A DNA stretch of 64,000 nucleotides, from assembly GCF_019059575.1 (NCBI RefSeq), contig NW_024882965.1, positions 95,368 to 159,367 on the forward strand. The letters are read 5' to 3'. Under the pieces are notes generated by a model. It worked only from the letters and a program-made list of their open reading frames with translations, did no database searches and was not told the origin of the DNA. Of this stretch, positions 49,258 through 62,753 are shown piece by piece. The position numbers and the translations under genes were made by a program. The stretch's first letter is position 1; the number at the start of each line of letters is the position of its first letter. Origin of the DNA: Amphibalanus amphitrite. Taxonomy: Eukaryota; Arthropoda; Thecostraca; Balanomorpha; Balanidae.

Positions 49258-50284
49258 TGAGCTGCAGGGGCCCAGATCGGGAGCTGAGGGGTGCTGAGGA
49301 GACGAAAAGGGAAGACAACTGCGGTAGCGGCGGGAAGCTGTGATGGCGCTGTTCAGCACCGCGATAAGAAGCACCTGTGTGGCAATGGGGCCACCGCCTC
49401 ACTGTGAGCGAGATCCAGACGACCAGGTAGGGTGTGGTGACGATTTCAGGACGATACCGGACGATGCGGGGCGATAACAGACGATGTCGTGATCAACAAA
49501 CACAAAACTCGTCGAATGACACTCTCAACCCCGGCTTTAGCACTCGGCAACCAGGTGTGAAAATAAAATACAAACATTGTCCAGACAGCAGTGGAATGGA
49601 CACCACAAACTTGGAAAAACAGACCTTCCTTCATGTTATAAGAGTGGTTATACTTGCTAAATCAGGATCGCGGCGACAATACATCAAAGCTTGCATGTAA
49701 GTCTGACCAGGCCAGACACGGACACGCGGGTCGTAATGGGTGTGGGGAGGGGTGGCCGTCTGCGCGGGAGGGGCGCTGGCTGCGGCCGGAGAGCGACGCT
49801 CTCCCCCCGGCGGTCGGACCAATGACCTCGAGCTGCGCGGCGTTGGCAACAACCGGTGATAACGAGCTAGGCAAGGCAGAGAGAGGGAGGGAGATGGAGA
49901 GAGAGGAGAGGAGGCGGGAGAAAAGCTCTCCGTCTGGGCGTGGGCCGGACCGGGCCAGTCACGTGTTCACGCGGCCCAGTCACGTGGGTCGGCTCGTGAC
50001 GGTGCAGAGTGCAGCCCAGGTGACGCCCCGCCGCCGCCGCCCGCAGCCCAATCAGCCGCACGGTGACATCACCGCGCCAGGGCGGCTCCGGGCGGCTTTG
50101 GGCGGTCCGGGTGGCCCGGGTGGAGGTGCGCGTGGCCGCGGCCGCCCACTGCACCGCCCCGCACCTGGCCGAAACGCGGCCACCAGGAGACGCCCAAGTC
50201 CCACCGCAGCCCCAATCTAAACAAACCGCACACCAAAACCCGAACAGAGAGTCAAGAAAGTCACGAGATACGAGGACATCCTGT
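49258..50284. other. Unannotated sequence, CpG-rich at 49720-50220
   Basis: GC-rich frames on both strands, Arg/Pro/Gly-biased. CACGTG E-box palindromes near 49960 and 49982 follow each other, as in some CpG-island promoters, but nothing fixes a start. Confidence 0.35.
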
Positions 50285-50311
50285 TTTCGGCAATGCATTG
50301 CATTGCCGAAA
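50285..50311. repeat. 27-bp perfect palindrome
   Basis: TTTCGGCAATGCA, one T, then the exact reverse complement. Followed by GGTAATGGTATCATTGTAATGG, a short degenerate repeat. Confidence 0.85.
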
Positions 50312-52690
50312 TGGTAATGGTATCATTGTAATGGTACGATTCGTGTCTTTTTAGCTCCACAAATGACAGATGGCCTACATCGAACATCAGCTGGACACGA
50401 GCTAAACACACCCAGCTGCTGGCTTCGTCGACATTTTAGGGAAAAACAAACGCACAGCGCCATTTCGGGAAACGGTCCTGAGCATGGCACCGTGTTAATC
50501 CGGCCGTCGTGAGTCCGGATTTAGCCTCCGAACGGTACACTGGAACCCGAAACTGCGCATCATTTAGCAGCCCTTGGATTCGGCCAACATTTTACCCAGG
50601 CTTAGGGTGCGACACACTTCGAACTAGCTATTCTACCAGCTTTATGAATCGCCTGCTTCGACCAAAAAGGTAGTATCAAATTGCAAAGCTTGTCATTTGA
50701 GCTTATCGCTATTCGCTATAAAGGATGTCGTTTCAGCCCACCAGCGCTCTCAGTCATACATTGTTATTACTCCATTTAATGATGCGGCGGTCATTAATTT
50801 TGGCATGACGTCACATGTTGTCTATGAAAGGGCGGTGAACCGGTCGGATCAATGCCATCAATCATTCATCTGAGTAATCCGCCAGCTTGACATGAGACGC
50901 CCATAAGGCCGCCGAGGAAATTAGAGACGCAAATCGCCGCCTGTAAAAGGGCCATCGACTGTCATATAGCCCGATAAAGCTACATACACACGACACAAAG
51001 ATGATCAAATGTAGCATCAGCTGAGAAACATTTGACTTTGAATAGGACAGTTTATTACGCCTATATGTCATCTCATGGTCGAAGAGCGACAGCTTCAAAA
51101 GGAATGTGTGTGGCACACTCCAAGATATTGTTATAAGGTGTAGGAGTAGGAGTAGGAGTTATTATAGGCGTAGGAGTTAGGACAATTGTGAGTTTTTAGC
51201 GACTTCCGATGAATATTATTTGGCGGGCATATTCACAATACTCAAATCCAACTATGGGTTCAAAATGTATCTCAAATTATTGACGTAAGTGCCCTCCTAC
51301 GGCAAGGATCGTAGCGTGGAATGACAAAAGATGGGAGAAGTAGCAGTTTATGATGACTATAAACAGGGCCTTAATCATGTATCCATAGTTAGTTTGAGAA
51401 GCATCTGTATGAAAAGCATGAACAGAAATAAGAGTCATGACATGTATCCAAAGGAAGGAACATGATTTGAAACCTTTCTGGACAGAAACTGCGGCAAAAA
51501 GCCCATGGGAAGAAGTAAGAACAATGACGCGTTATGGATGAGCAGGAAGAGGAACTAGGCCCCGAAATACAAACATATTCCTGAAAGGGAACAGGAACTG
51601 TTACAGTGTATTTACCGATGTACCTACTGAACATACGGAAACAGCTGCACGGAAGGGCCCACGGTTGGACGGGTTCTACATACCATATTTGGAACAACAG
51701 TTAGTGCTGCGAGCTAAACAAAGGCATGTAAACACGAATAGGACGCAATGAAGAAGTTCGGGTGATGTATGACCACGTAATTAATTCTACATAATAATGG
51801 CGTACGACATGTCAACATACGCGAAAAACACGATAACTATGGAAAAACCGGGAGTTAGCATTAATAGGGTGTGAAATATGTCATCAACTCGTCTAATAAA
51901 AACGGTGAAAGACACGTCTGCGCCACACACAACATTGTTGAAACAAATTAACCCGTACACGCACCGGGATTCACGTGAAGTTTTATGTAAACCGTTAAAA
52001 ACCTATCCCATTAACAAGTTCCTGCTTCATTGTCACGCTTGGTTCTCTCATCGTACACCGGAACAGTTCGCCGAATCACTGTCTGGCCGGTAACTCACGC
52101 AAGGTGGGTCGACAAATTGGCCCTTGTCCCCCTAAAAATAGCAGACAGAGTCGTGCTGTAGTTCTGAGAACGGAACACAGGCACAGAGTGAAGGTTATAC
52201 CATCGAAGTTCCCATGTAACCAGCCTCTGCCATTGATTGGGCCGGACGTCCGGATCCTAGAATCCGGAGGTGGGAATAAACAGGATCTGACAGCCAGCTG
52301 CCGTCCGGGGCCCGGTCAGCCGCTGACCTTTCCTCAGCTGCAGCTCTGTTTATTCTATCTGTTTATTTTCTCCCTATCCCTACCGCATCGCAGCTGGAGG
52401 GAGCACCGGTCCGTTCACAAGGCCAGGGCGGCCCGGCTGCTGATCCTGAAGGGGTGCAGTTCCGGGCCGGCGCCCCGCCCGTCCGTCCGTCCGTCCGTTC
52501 ACGGCTGAAGGAAATGTGTTTGGACTGCTGTCACTCACGGAGGCGAGACTGGGAAGAACCACCTCACAATACACACGGGAAACTTCCAGGCTTGCCCGAT
52601 CCTACACACGACCCCGAGAATGTACCGTTTCTAGCTACTCTGTAGTCAATCGCCGAAACCAACCGACGCATCGCAGGCCCAGCATCCGGT
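50312..52690. other. Unannotated sequence
   Basis: A short GTAGGA repeat lies near 51140-51160 and five GTCC units at 52481-52498. A TGACGTCA lies at 50806. No domain-bearing frame. Confidence 0.35.
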
Positions 52691-53160
52691 GTAGCCCAAT
52701 CGACGCGGCGCCGGTTTGATCCGACCGACGCGGCGCCGGCTGGGGCGATCCAGCATCCGGCACGGTCCGTTCGACGTGGCGCCGGCACGGTTCCACCGAC
52801 GACGTATCGGCGCCGACGCGGCCGTCCGACGTCCGGTACGGGTCAGCCGACGAGGAACGATCCAGAAACATCCGCTGACCATGACCCTGCATTTTCGTCC
52901 GACTGTCCGTTGGAGGGCCGTACATATGAGCCCCGCCGGCTGTGACAGGCCTCTGGAACGCGGACGACAGGCATTGATAGCTGCCTGGCCCGCCTGGCAC
53001 CTGTTTGACATTCGTCCGGCACTCGTCCGACATTCGTTCGTCGCCCGTTCCTCATCCGGTAGGTGCTAGGCAGGATGAGTTCGAACAAGGGCGAGGCCGT
53101 TCCTCGCCCAGTCCGTTCGTTCGGTAGAATGAGTCCGAACAAGGGTGAAACGGACACGGG
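52691..53160 (+). repeat. Degenerate GC-rich repeats
   Basis: CGACGCGGCGCCGG or close variants at about 52700, 52729 and 52773, and ATGAGT(T/C)CGAACAAGGG at 53073 and 53128. Repeats explain the overlapping Arg-rich frames on both strands. Confidence 0.5.
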
Positions 53161-56100
53161 GAAGGAGATCCGGAGTGTGGACCACTCTGTCGGCACGTCG
53201 GAGTCACGGCGACGAGGAAGACGACGTGCCACGCGCTACCCAGCCGGAACTCCGGAATAGACGGCCCCGGGGCTAAATCGGTCGTCCGAGTAGCCGACGC
53301 TCGTGTGACTGTGTAGAGAGAGGCTGTCAACCGTGCATACATAGTACTGCATGTAGTCCTATCCAAGTGTGAGCACTGCCTGAAGGTCTGGTGTCGCGAA
53401 ACTGTGGCATGAAAAAGCATGACTACGGTGGATGGGTCAGACCAGATGAGGACTACTATCGAACGGAGCTCTCCCTGACGACACCGCTTTGCCACTCACC
53501 ACTGCATAAATGAAATTCACGGACATACTCGAAAAATTTTCAACAGATTTTAACAAATGTTAACTCATGCACTGCAAGCTACAAAACTCAAAGACCATCC
53601 TACCCAGCACTCACTGTCTGTCAGCATTTGCGCCTGTCAACACCCAAGTCAATTTCAAAATAGCCACGTCACGGTGAACCGGTGTACCGGTAACAAGTTC
53701 GGCGCCTCTATGTCCGCACACTGCACCCATGTTAAAACAAACACACACATTGCAAACGGGTCGGGGCTAAGGCAGCTGCCGTGCGATACTTCAAGTGCTT
53801 GCTCAACCCAGATGCAGCGGCACCCATACAGTGCGTCTGTCTACGAGTATAGTGTAGACTGTTTAGGCAGTGTGTAAATTATTTTACAAGGTGAGCGTGA
53901 AACGTGCCGCTATTTCTGTCCGGGCTTTCGTAGGTCATGCCGGTTTGCAATTTATCCCGAGCCACTTACCTTGTTCGGGCTGTAAAATATCAGTCTCCAG
54001 CTGCCAACGAGCTCTTCTGTGTGCTCAACCACCCGTCAGAGTGCTAACTTGATTAGCTATTCAAACTTCCCACTATTCATTATCAGTGAAGCGACCTATC
54101 CAATTCGTCCTTACGACCGAGCTCGTGTGCATATAAAGCATAACATACATTTGCACCACAAATAAGGAAAACCGACAGCCGTCGAATACATGCATCCGTG
54201 TTGAAATCCATGCAAATCCGCCCGCATTTTAGGCCGTCGTGACAGCTCTTTGCACCTGTGAAGCGATTACTCCGCGGCTGCCGTGAAGTGCAGCTTAGGC
54301 CTGGCGGGAGCGGAGGTTTCAGTGTCGGTCTTACCGAACGCACCCCGCCCCTGATCTCAGGGGCGCCGCTCGCTCAGCGCTTCTCTGTTGAGCAGGCGAT
54401 ATAAATCACCACATTCCAGTATGAATGGAAACACAAGCGACCGGCCCACATGGCCAATCCTTCTGGGCCCCGCCCGGACGCCCGTTGGTGTGGGACCGTC
54501 AGCGGCGCCCTCTGAGCAGCAGGGAGAGATGGGCAGCCCCCACACCACCCCCGGGCACCGTATCGTGCGTGTCGCACGTGCCACGGCCAATTCATCACCA
54601 CATGGGCCGGCGGCTCACCAAAACTGCCGGTGTATCAGATAGGCCGCGAAGGGTGAGCAGCGTGTCAGTCGGACAATGACGCCGAGCTGAAATGGCCGGG
54701 CAGTGGCCGCTGGCCGGCCCAAAACGGGTGGATCTGATGGAGCCATTGGGGCGCTGCGGCCTACGCGCGGATTCCGCAGGTGTTGGCTGATGAACGTCGG
54801 ATAGCCGGCCGGGGCGGCTGGCGGCAGGGGAGGGAGTCCGCGGCGGGCTGGACGGAGCGGACCGCCACCGGCGCCGCCCGGCACTCCCCTGGCTGCACGT
54901 CCTCCTGCTGTCGAGAGAGACAGCCTGAGCTATGGTGACAGCTCTGCACTCGGACCACGGCAGGGCGGCGTGGCCCTGCTCGGGGCTCAGCGAGAAATCA
55001 GCAGTCCGGAGAGTGGTGCATCCAGCAGTCAGCATCCAGCAGTCAACAGCCAGCACCCAGCAGCCAGGAGCACCAACCGCCGGGACTGGACTGGCAACGT
55101 CCTCCCCTATAACCTCTTCCGAACCCGTCCGGTAACCACGAGGTGTAGCCGATTCGTTAATTGGCGCCAAACTGCTGATAACCAGCTGACAGCAAACAAA
55201 TAGGGGAGAAGCAGAACCTGTGCTGGTGTCAGCTCGTAAATGCCCTGGTAAATGACAGTAGACGGGCTACATCAAAATGTTATCGCAGACACAGCACAGC
55301 AAACAGTTGACTGCCAGCTGCCTAATGATGTTTCGTTTAACAAGTTACCGATATCAAGTAAATCAGAAACGATGTGTGGACTAGACCCCTTTGGTTTGTG
55401 AAGCTCTATGATGATAGATGCTTGATATGTTCCATTAGATGGAATGTGAAGGCTACATACATATACATATATCATTTTCTACACGTCATTGTCACATCGA
55501 CCAACTACTATAAAATGTTTCATCTAGCACAACAAACTTAAATGTAAATCGATCCAACTGGATTAAACAGCATATCTGTCGCGAAAGCTGCCTGAGAAAC
55601 ACCCGTGTAACCGGCTATAGTGTTTAGTGCATTTTATGGGCCTAGAGTGTGAGTTAAGTGCCACGTTATCATCGAACAATACCGAACTGGTTAGCAACCA
55701 AGTTAAAAAACACGTTAGTAACAACAGTCGGTAACAGGTCACCTAGTTTACTTTTCCTCGAAGTCGACCGATTCGCATTTCACAGGGGATGAGCGACATG
55801 CTCCTGACCAATGTTTTGTCCTTTTGTGTTGCAGATATTCGTGCACGTCGAATACAAAACATTGAAACGCTGCCCACGCTTCTTACTGTTATCGTATAAT
55901 GTAAACTGCACATACCTCATGTCCATCCGAAACAAAATGATCTGATGCTTGCTCAGCAATCCCAGACACATGTAACACAGTCATAAAAAATGGCAAAAAG
56001 TCCCTCTAATTACCCAGTAATACTCTCAGCAGCTCGTTCTCGTAGCTCGCAGAAACAAACAAAAACCATCGGATCGGACCACCCGGTCGTTCTCAGAAGC

Positions 56101-57009
56101 GTGGCCGGCTGACCCTGGATTGGGGGCCGGCAGGCGTGGGCTGACCGAAATTCTGGGACAGTCGTCTGTGCGAGCAGCGCACGAACCTCCCTGCACTTCG
56201 ATACAAATCCAGTCACCCAGTCACACCCACACATGGGACGAGACACACAAAATCCGACATACCCGCCAACTCCCACGGAGACACTTTTAAACTAGGGCGA
56301 TAAGTGATGTGGGCGATAGACAACGTAGAACAATGATCTGCTAAAGCTCTTCAGGAATCCTAGATCAAGGAACTTCTGATCGCCAGATGCCTGATTTGTG
56401 TACCTGATTCGCTGTTCGTAGAATCAATTTACTACTTTAACCATTATGTCACAAGATTTCTGAGATAATTCCCCTCTTATCCACATCCCTTATACAACGT
56501 GGGATCCCATTAGCCAGAAGAACCTAGAATTACTACAGTCTCGGCGAAGTGGGACGAAACATCGGGCCACTGAGGGCGTTTCCCAGAATTTGACCCAGCG
56601 GCGGAGGGAGCCCCGCATAGCCGGCATTTCCGTTTGAGCTCGTGTGGGCTGTGGTCCCCGAGAAGCTAAAGGGAGGCGGGGAGGCGGGGGAGGGACGCGG
56701 AGGGACGGGGAGCCGGGCAGACTCCCCCGCTGGCACCCCGTCCACTATGCACCCCCACTGGAGTGGCTAGTTTTTATCATCACAAAGACCACGGATGACG
56801 AAATGGGCCTTGGGACGCTAAAAGTGGCACATCACAAGCACAAAGACATCACAGCCCACATTCTGGGACAGAAGAGCAGTGGGGACTGTGAATATTTTGT
56901 TGTGATGTCGTGACATTTCAGAAACAAGCAAACTTATTTTGAACGAAAGTAAAAGGTGGACATGACCAAAAACCAGAGCTTTCATAGGGAGGGAGGGAAA
57001 ACAGTGGCG
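53161..57009. other. Unannotated sequence
   Basis: A strong minus-strand donor CAAG|GTAAGTGGC near 53966 is preceded only ten bases earlier by an acceptor-like TATTTTACAG, so any exon there would be a 10-base micro-exon, which I do not call. CAGCA-rich words repeat at 55017-55075. No recognisable protein. Confidence 0.35.
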
Positions 57010-57170
57010 AAGCCAGCGACAAGCAGGTACTCACCGCATCGTTGGTGCCCAGCCGGCCCGCTCAGAACCCATGACGTCAAAATGACGTCATACGGCGGAG
57101 ACGACCGGGCCGGCCAATCGTCAGCTGCACGGCCGCCGCATCTGTCAAAAAAGCGTGACGTCACACATCA
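57010..57170 (-). promoter_or_regulatory. Candidate minus-strand CRE promoter and short first exon
   Basis: Read on the minus strand, three TGACGTCA palindromes (57163-57156, 57090-57083, 57079-57072) and an inverted CCAAT box (GATTGGCC near 57120) lie in GC-rich DNA. An ATG overlaps the last CRE (about 57073), and 36-40 bases later comes a good donor, GATGCG|GTGAGTACC (GT about 57034). Clustered CREs with a CCAAT box are common in CREB/ATF-type promoters. The exon is a guess, as no partner exon is identified. Confidence 0.33.
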
Positions 57171-57645
57171 AAAGACTGACAGAACACCAGCGGAAGCCAT
57201 CACGACACGGTCACAAAAACGCCATGGTTTTAAGCTTCACGCAGCTTACACAGAGTCTGGACTCGGCACTAAAACGACTCACAAAGTGCCGATGTTACGT
57301 CAGCCATACGTGCGTGCCGATTTAGCCATGGCCCGATTCTGCATCAGATACCAATCTCTGCCTGACTGATGGGGGAGGGACAAATGCGACGCACCGAGAC
57401 CAGACTCTGTGACGTCACTACCGGCCGTTACTGGGGGTTATGCCACCTGAGCGGGTCCCGGCTAGAAGCAGGCGCATGGCCAAACGACGTAATTTGGCAC
57501 TCAGCTCAGTCAGACAGCATGGGGCGAGTGGGCGGTCGGTAGCGCGTGGTGGTGAAACAGCACCGATCGTGACGTCATCGGGCCAAGCACGTTAACAGAG
57601 CTTAGCTAGTATTGTTCAGGCGGTTTCGTTCTAATCAGCGGCCAC
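57171..57645. other. Unannotated sequence, more CREs
   Basis: TGACGTCA at 57410 and 57570. No gene seen. Confidence 0.35.
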
Positions 57646-57720
57646 GCTTGGTTGCATTGGGTGGAGCCAGAGACGTTATCAGGACTCAGAAGTGCAGCGT
57701 TCGACCACCGAACCATGACC
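57646..57720 (-). repeat. Degraded tRNA-like (SINE?) segment
   Basis: On the minus strand TGGTTCGGTGGTCGAACGC resembles the A box and D arm of a glycine-type tRNA, followed by GCACTTCTGAGTCCTGA, which fits an anticodon-arm position. The B box is poor, so it is not a functional tRNA. A tRNA-derived SINE relic is the best reading. Confidence 0.3.
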
Positions 57721-60700
57721 AGATCACAGTGGATTGATTCATTGTGTGACTGGTATCGGCGGGCCATCGTCCGATGCGGATAGAGGTTGAGCTAGTGGAC
57801 AAGCTGGTCTGTGCTACGTAATTCCTGAACCTTTATCGAGCCTGGCATTTCGGATGACATAATGAAAAGTCATCTGCCCTAACCCACCAGTCCGCGATCT
57901 TCTGATGATCATAGTGGATGCATAATGATGACGTTATGATGGACGTTCCAGTATCGAACATCCCGTGTTCCATGATACGGTACCACGACCAGCCGAGTGC
58001 AATAGATGGCAAGTCCCTCCCTAAATAGATAGACAACCCGCTGGGCGCTCTGACCAATTCAATCAACGAGTGAAGGAAAGTTCAGAGCTAAGTGTCACGC
58101 TGTTGACTACGTCTGACATCACGATTGTCAATTAGGTGGTATAATGATCTCAACAGAGCACCAAAGCAGAATGATGCATAAAGCCGGGCGAGGCGTCATC
58201 GAACTCTATCCGAGTGGAGGCTCAATTCAGTTGCCAGACCCATTCTAACATCCGGTGTGTTATTTGTTGACCTGCTCGAGTCTCTCGAGGTTAAACTAGC
58301 CACTCTGAAATATCTGACTAACCGTGATAATAAACCTGCGCCAAGATTCGCGTCTAATTACGGTTTGGCAAACCGTGAAAGAAGCCTAGCGTGGAGCGAT
58401 AAACACCACTGAAATTTCCATTCAAACTGAATTATGCTGAATGCATACACGTATCAATGGGAGCTAGTTCGAATCATTCTTAAAATCTATGACGACATGG
58501 CTCTTGCAGAATGCGCCTGCAACGGACTACTCGCATTTCTCCAGTCTTAAAACCCGCGTGCCGAGGCGTGCAAAGGTTGCAAGAAATAAGTTTGTGGGTG
58601 AACCGAACAAGTTATTCGAGGCCTTATTATCAATCATGCACATGTTACGCATTTCCCACATGACCAGTTGACCATTACATAACAGCTTCGAATACGTTAT
58701 CAATGCCCCCAGGTTTTACGAACAGAGTCGAGCCACTGACACTTCCACGTGCTGCGAGCATGATCAAAGCCGCAGGTCTGTCCGCCCGCAGCCGCAGCCG
58801 GTTCGCGTGTCTTTCTCGAGCCGACTACGCCCTACGGTAGTGGTCAAAAGCCGGGATCAGCGGTGTAGCCGCGACCGGCCGCGCCGACCCGTGATTTGTT
58901 GTGAAGTTGAGCCCTCCACAGTTCGGAAACGCCCGCCGCTTGAGGTAGCGATTGGTGAGTTTTGTAACTCGGAGCTACCGTGACGTGAACACCGCAAAAC
59001 GAACTGGTGTAGGTTCACATAAGCCGCAACGTTCTCAGGGTGGGCATTATCGGTGCAACGATAAACCCACGAACCGACCAAAACATGATTGCTGATTTCA
59101 CAAAGTCGACCACTATTGTGTGCTCACTTTTACCCGGTTATGCGTTTTCGTTTAATTTGTTTAGCTTGTGTGAGACTTGCGAAGCTAACGAACGATATCA
59201 CAAAACAGATAGAAGATACTATTTTTAATCATTGTTAATAGGGAAACTAGAAGCCATTCAAGATTTATTCGAGATTTCATTGTAAAATAGTAGCGCTATC
59301 GCAGCATCGCCTTCAGTAGTTTTCCCATGGCGGGCGCCGAATCTCAGATCGAGCGGGTAGGCCGCTACTCAGGTATCGGCTTTCCTGTCCATTGTAGCAT
59401 TTGACATAGGCGCCAATCATATTCGGCACTGCCGAAATAAGTTGCTGGGGTCACCTGGCGGCCACCTATGCCGGCAAAGGAGAGGAGGCGGGCCACCAAA
59501 CTTCCTTCGTCCGGTGGCCGGAAGGTTCCCCTCCCGATGCGAATCGCTACCATTGTCAACAAAATAGTCAACAAAGTGCAGATGTGAGATATATTTCATG
59601 AGAGACAACTGACCCTGGGCGTTTTAAAGTCTCGTAAGTCATACATCTTTGTCTCATAGCCATGACCACTGACCACAGAGCTGACAACGATCATGACTAC
59701 GATCGTCCACATTTCACGTCGCCTTCCTCTGACGAAAATCATCATCACCGTCAACAGAACGCAGCTAAGAATAGTCACAAAGGTCGTGTCTAAGGACTCC
59801 TGACATAGTTCCCCCGGCCGCAGTGTGTCACCGTGGCCTCAGCCGTACTGGTAACGCTGTCTATGACTGCAGCGGGGTGCCGTTATCAGCCGCCAGCCTT
59901 CCTGCTCATAGTAATTATAGTAGCGGTGGCCGGCCGAGGAATATTTACTCGGCGCCACGACGGTGACCGGCTGAGGTCACTCGAGAGGAAGCCGCCGTGA
60001 GAGTTTCCTGAGCCGGGCCCGACGGGGAGCGACCGACGGTTCCCGAGACGGGCCTATACAGAAGGCCGTGCAGGTAGGTCACAACAAAGCAGCCGCAGCG
60101 GCCGCGTCGGACAAAAGAACAGGGTGCTTGACGTAGAGATTACCAGGTGTTGTCCATCTGAACTGCACAGTCACGTGACCCATTTGACCTTCGGATCCAA
60201 TTCTGGTAGTCAATTCTGGCGCTTTTGTTACCATAGCGAAAAATATAACCCCGTGTTCAAAGTTTTGCTGACGACTAAGATTCTGCGTAATCTGGCCAAT
60301 GACGTTCGAGAACCGCGGCCAAGCCCCGCTGATCTTGAACGTGATTGGTCGGACGGCGTTTAGAATCTTCGTCGTCCGGGAGACTGCGAACACGGGGTAA
60401 GCCAAGGGGTAAACAATCTGTGCGTGGAATGGGGAGTGGTGAATGTGTAAGGGCGATGATAGGCTGATTCGTCGATTTTTATTTATACTTTTATCCTTAT
60501 TATACATTCTGATCATTTTGTTTATGTTCAGGAGTTTTCTCTGTTGATTTAACATCAAAAACTTTGTGTTTTACTGTTAATGCCAAGTGCCATGTTGATA
60601 TTGAAATTGGGTTACAATTCCATATTCACCTGTTTTTCTATGGCCTGTTGTGCATCATATTATTGGTAATGTGAATATTGGTACTCCATACACTGCTATT

Positions 60701-60751
60701 TTTGGGTATATATTAATGTCTGACCTGATTTTACTTCACGTCTTCACTTCA
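57721..60751. other. Unannotated sequence
   Basis: Mixed composition. ATAGGCGCC near 59407 and GGCGGCCACCTATG near 59457 form a weak inverted pair, perhaps a tiny MITE. The minus-strand frame at 60079-60558 shows no domain. Confidence 0.35.
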
Positions 60752-60894
60752 CCTTATATTTTCTTGCAGCAACAGTTATCACACCATTATTGTGCAAAAA
60801 TAAGGGTGGTGTTTCGCTCACCTGGTTGACTCACCTGGTTGACTCACCGCAACACTTGCCAGCCACTTTTGATTTCCATAGAGACATCAACAAG
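60752..60894 (+). other. Possible 3' splice site and left half of an interrupted exon
   Basis: ACCTTATATTTTCTTGCAG (60751-60769) is a good acceptor. From 60772 a frame is open for 41 codons to the target duplication at 60887-60894 (Ile-Asn-Lys). If the hAT element is removed with one duplication, the same frame continues at 62754 (Pro-Ile-Pro-Pro...) for 34 codons to TAA at 62856-62858. I recognise no family, and a 13-bp tandem duplication (60817-60842) in the frame argues for caution. An open frame of 76 codons could be chance. Confidence 0.28.
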
Positions 60895-62745
60895 CAGGGG
60901 CGGCGCCACGGGTTTTCGATAGGGGGGGACGGGGACCGAAAATCGAAAATCCCAAAAGTAGATACTGATTGTGTATGCAAAAAAAAAAAAACGAGGCACG
61001 TAACGCCGCGAAACTTGGCAAGGCCCAAAACACATCGAATGGTGCATCCCGTTTCCAAACTTATCCTAGGACAATTAAGATCGATCACCTTTTCAAGCAT
61101 CCTTGCCTCTAAATCAAAATTTGCAGTCTTGCCAACTCAAAGCTGGTTTCCTACAAGCTGCGAATTGCTTAGGTATGAGTAGCAGTGCTAGCTATATATT
61201 CTTACGTTTCGTGCTTTCAAATTTTCGATCTTACGTCTGGTCAGCTTCAGGGCTTCACCATCATATAGTCATGGTGGAGGAAAAGTGGGAATGTCTTCTG
61301 CTCTGACAAGTGCGCCAAAACTGCAATATAATTTCAGAATCATGACATCACCACCTGATCCATATGTAACGGGCAGGGTGCAGCTAATGGCTAGCCGTCA
61401 GTGGTCATGTCATCGGTGGTCACTCAAAAGGCCATGCTAGGTCATGGAAGGTCACCAGCCGTTATTTGATCACACTTTCTGATGGATTTTACTTGCCAAG
61501 AGCTTCGCGGGAAAAACGAGCGCATGCACCGTTGAAAAAATTGAGTGAAAGGGTCTCAGGTCCGGCGACCTCTGCAGGTGAAATGCCCCAGGGTAGGATT
61601 CCGGTGCTTGTTGATTAACTTCGTCAAAAATGGCAGTAGAGCTGTGGTGTCGGCACCATTGTGTTCGTCATGCTCGAGCTGGCACGACCTGCATCGTTCT
61701 CATATTCACCCTCCAATCGTAACTACAGCAGGCGCTGTTACGATAGCTCGGCAAAATCCAGAGACCTTCATTACCTTCCTTTGGGAGGTAATGAAGGTCT
61801 CTGGAAACCTCATCCCACATCTCTTTAGCATTAGTGGCTCTCCTTATGGAACAGGTTTCTTGACTGGTCTGTTTCACCCCAGAATTCAAAGACTATAATA
61901 GTCAAGGTAAATCCGAGCGCACCACAGTGAGCACAATTTGATAAGCTGGTGTATCTCAATTTTCATGTAGAACCTTTCACGTATCACGAACCTAAAACCC
62001 TTTCGTGCACTCATGCAAAAGCAACTGCCATGTTTCAACAGCTGGTAATGGCATTTTCACAGCCGCTGACGTAAGAAGGGGAGGGATGGGGGGCTCGATT
62101 AGACCCGCCGACCGAACTTAGTTTTGCAGAAAAAAAAAAACGAGTGCTATCGAACCCCTTGACGAGAGGGAGTCGATGCTATATCCAATTATAAGGTCTT
62201 GGGCTACTGCGTGCTTTTTTGGTCCTGCCTGTGATCTATCCGAACACTTCTCCCCACAAGTGCTGGGGTTAATGGCATAGATTTCAAATGGTTCCTGTGG
62301 TAGAACTGCCATGCTTGAATTTGACTAATTAGGAATGGAAAATTTTCATATGGTAACGGAAATCTATGGAATTTCAGTGAACTTGGTTTTATCGGCAATG
62401 GGGTCTGGCAATGGGGTGGGGAGGTTATAAGTAATAACCCTGCCTGGCGCCCCAAAAAGGGGGCACGATCCCCGAGGCCCTGCCGATCACCTTATAACTA
62501 CAGGCATCACAGCTCCACACCTTTTGCAGATGGCCAGGACCCCCTGCGATGCATCCCAACAGCAATCTTTATTCAGAACCTGCCTTGATTAACCAACGAT
62601 GCCTTAAATGCGACGGATAGCTCTAACTATAATGCATTATTATCAACTATTGAACGGCCCTCGCCGATAGGGGGGTACTGTACCCCCCTAACTTTCGATA
62701 GCGGGGGACCTGTCCCCCCCGTCCCCCCCGGTGGCGCCGCCCATG
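60895..62745. mobile_element. hAT-type element, 1851 bp, perfect 8-bp target duplication
   Basis: The left end CAGGGGCGGCGCCAC (60895-60909) and right end GTGGCGCCGCCCATG (62731-62745) are inverted repeats with one mismatch. TCAACAAG is duplicated directly on both sides (60887-60894, 62746-62753). Both features are diagnostic of hAT. TTTCGATAG-G-run motifs near each end (60914, 62692) extend the inverted similarity. No hAT transposase is seen, so it is non-autonomous. It contains a 49-base hairpin (61757-61805), and a fragment resembling TTAA family 1 (AGAGCTTCGCGGGAAAAACG at 61500-61519). Confidence 0.92.
61757..61805 (+). repeat. Perfect 20-bp stem hairpin
   Basis: TCCAGAGACCTTCATTACCT (61757-61776), nine bases, then its exact complement (61786-61805). 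Two or three more pairs can form in the loop. It lies inside the hAT element. Confidence 0.9.
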
Positions 62746-62753
62746 TCAACAAG

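Noticed and set aside
53955-53985. Ten-base micro-exon on the minus strand between an acceptor and a strong donor
   Set aside because: Both signals are good, but a 10-base exon without neighbouring exons is more likely chance.
57646-57720. Functional tRNA gene
   Set aside because: The A-box-like part is good but the B box is poor and no clean cloverleaf forms. Kept only as a SINE-like relic.
59400-59475. Tiny MITE with CATAGG ends
   Set aside because: The inverted match is short and imperfect and has no flanking duplication.
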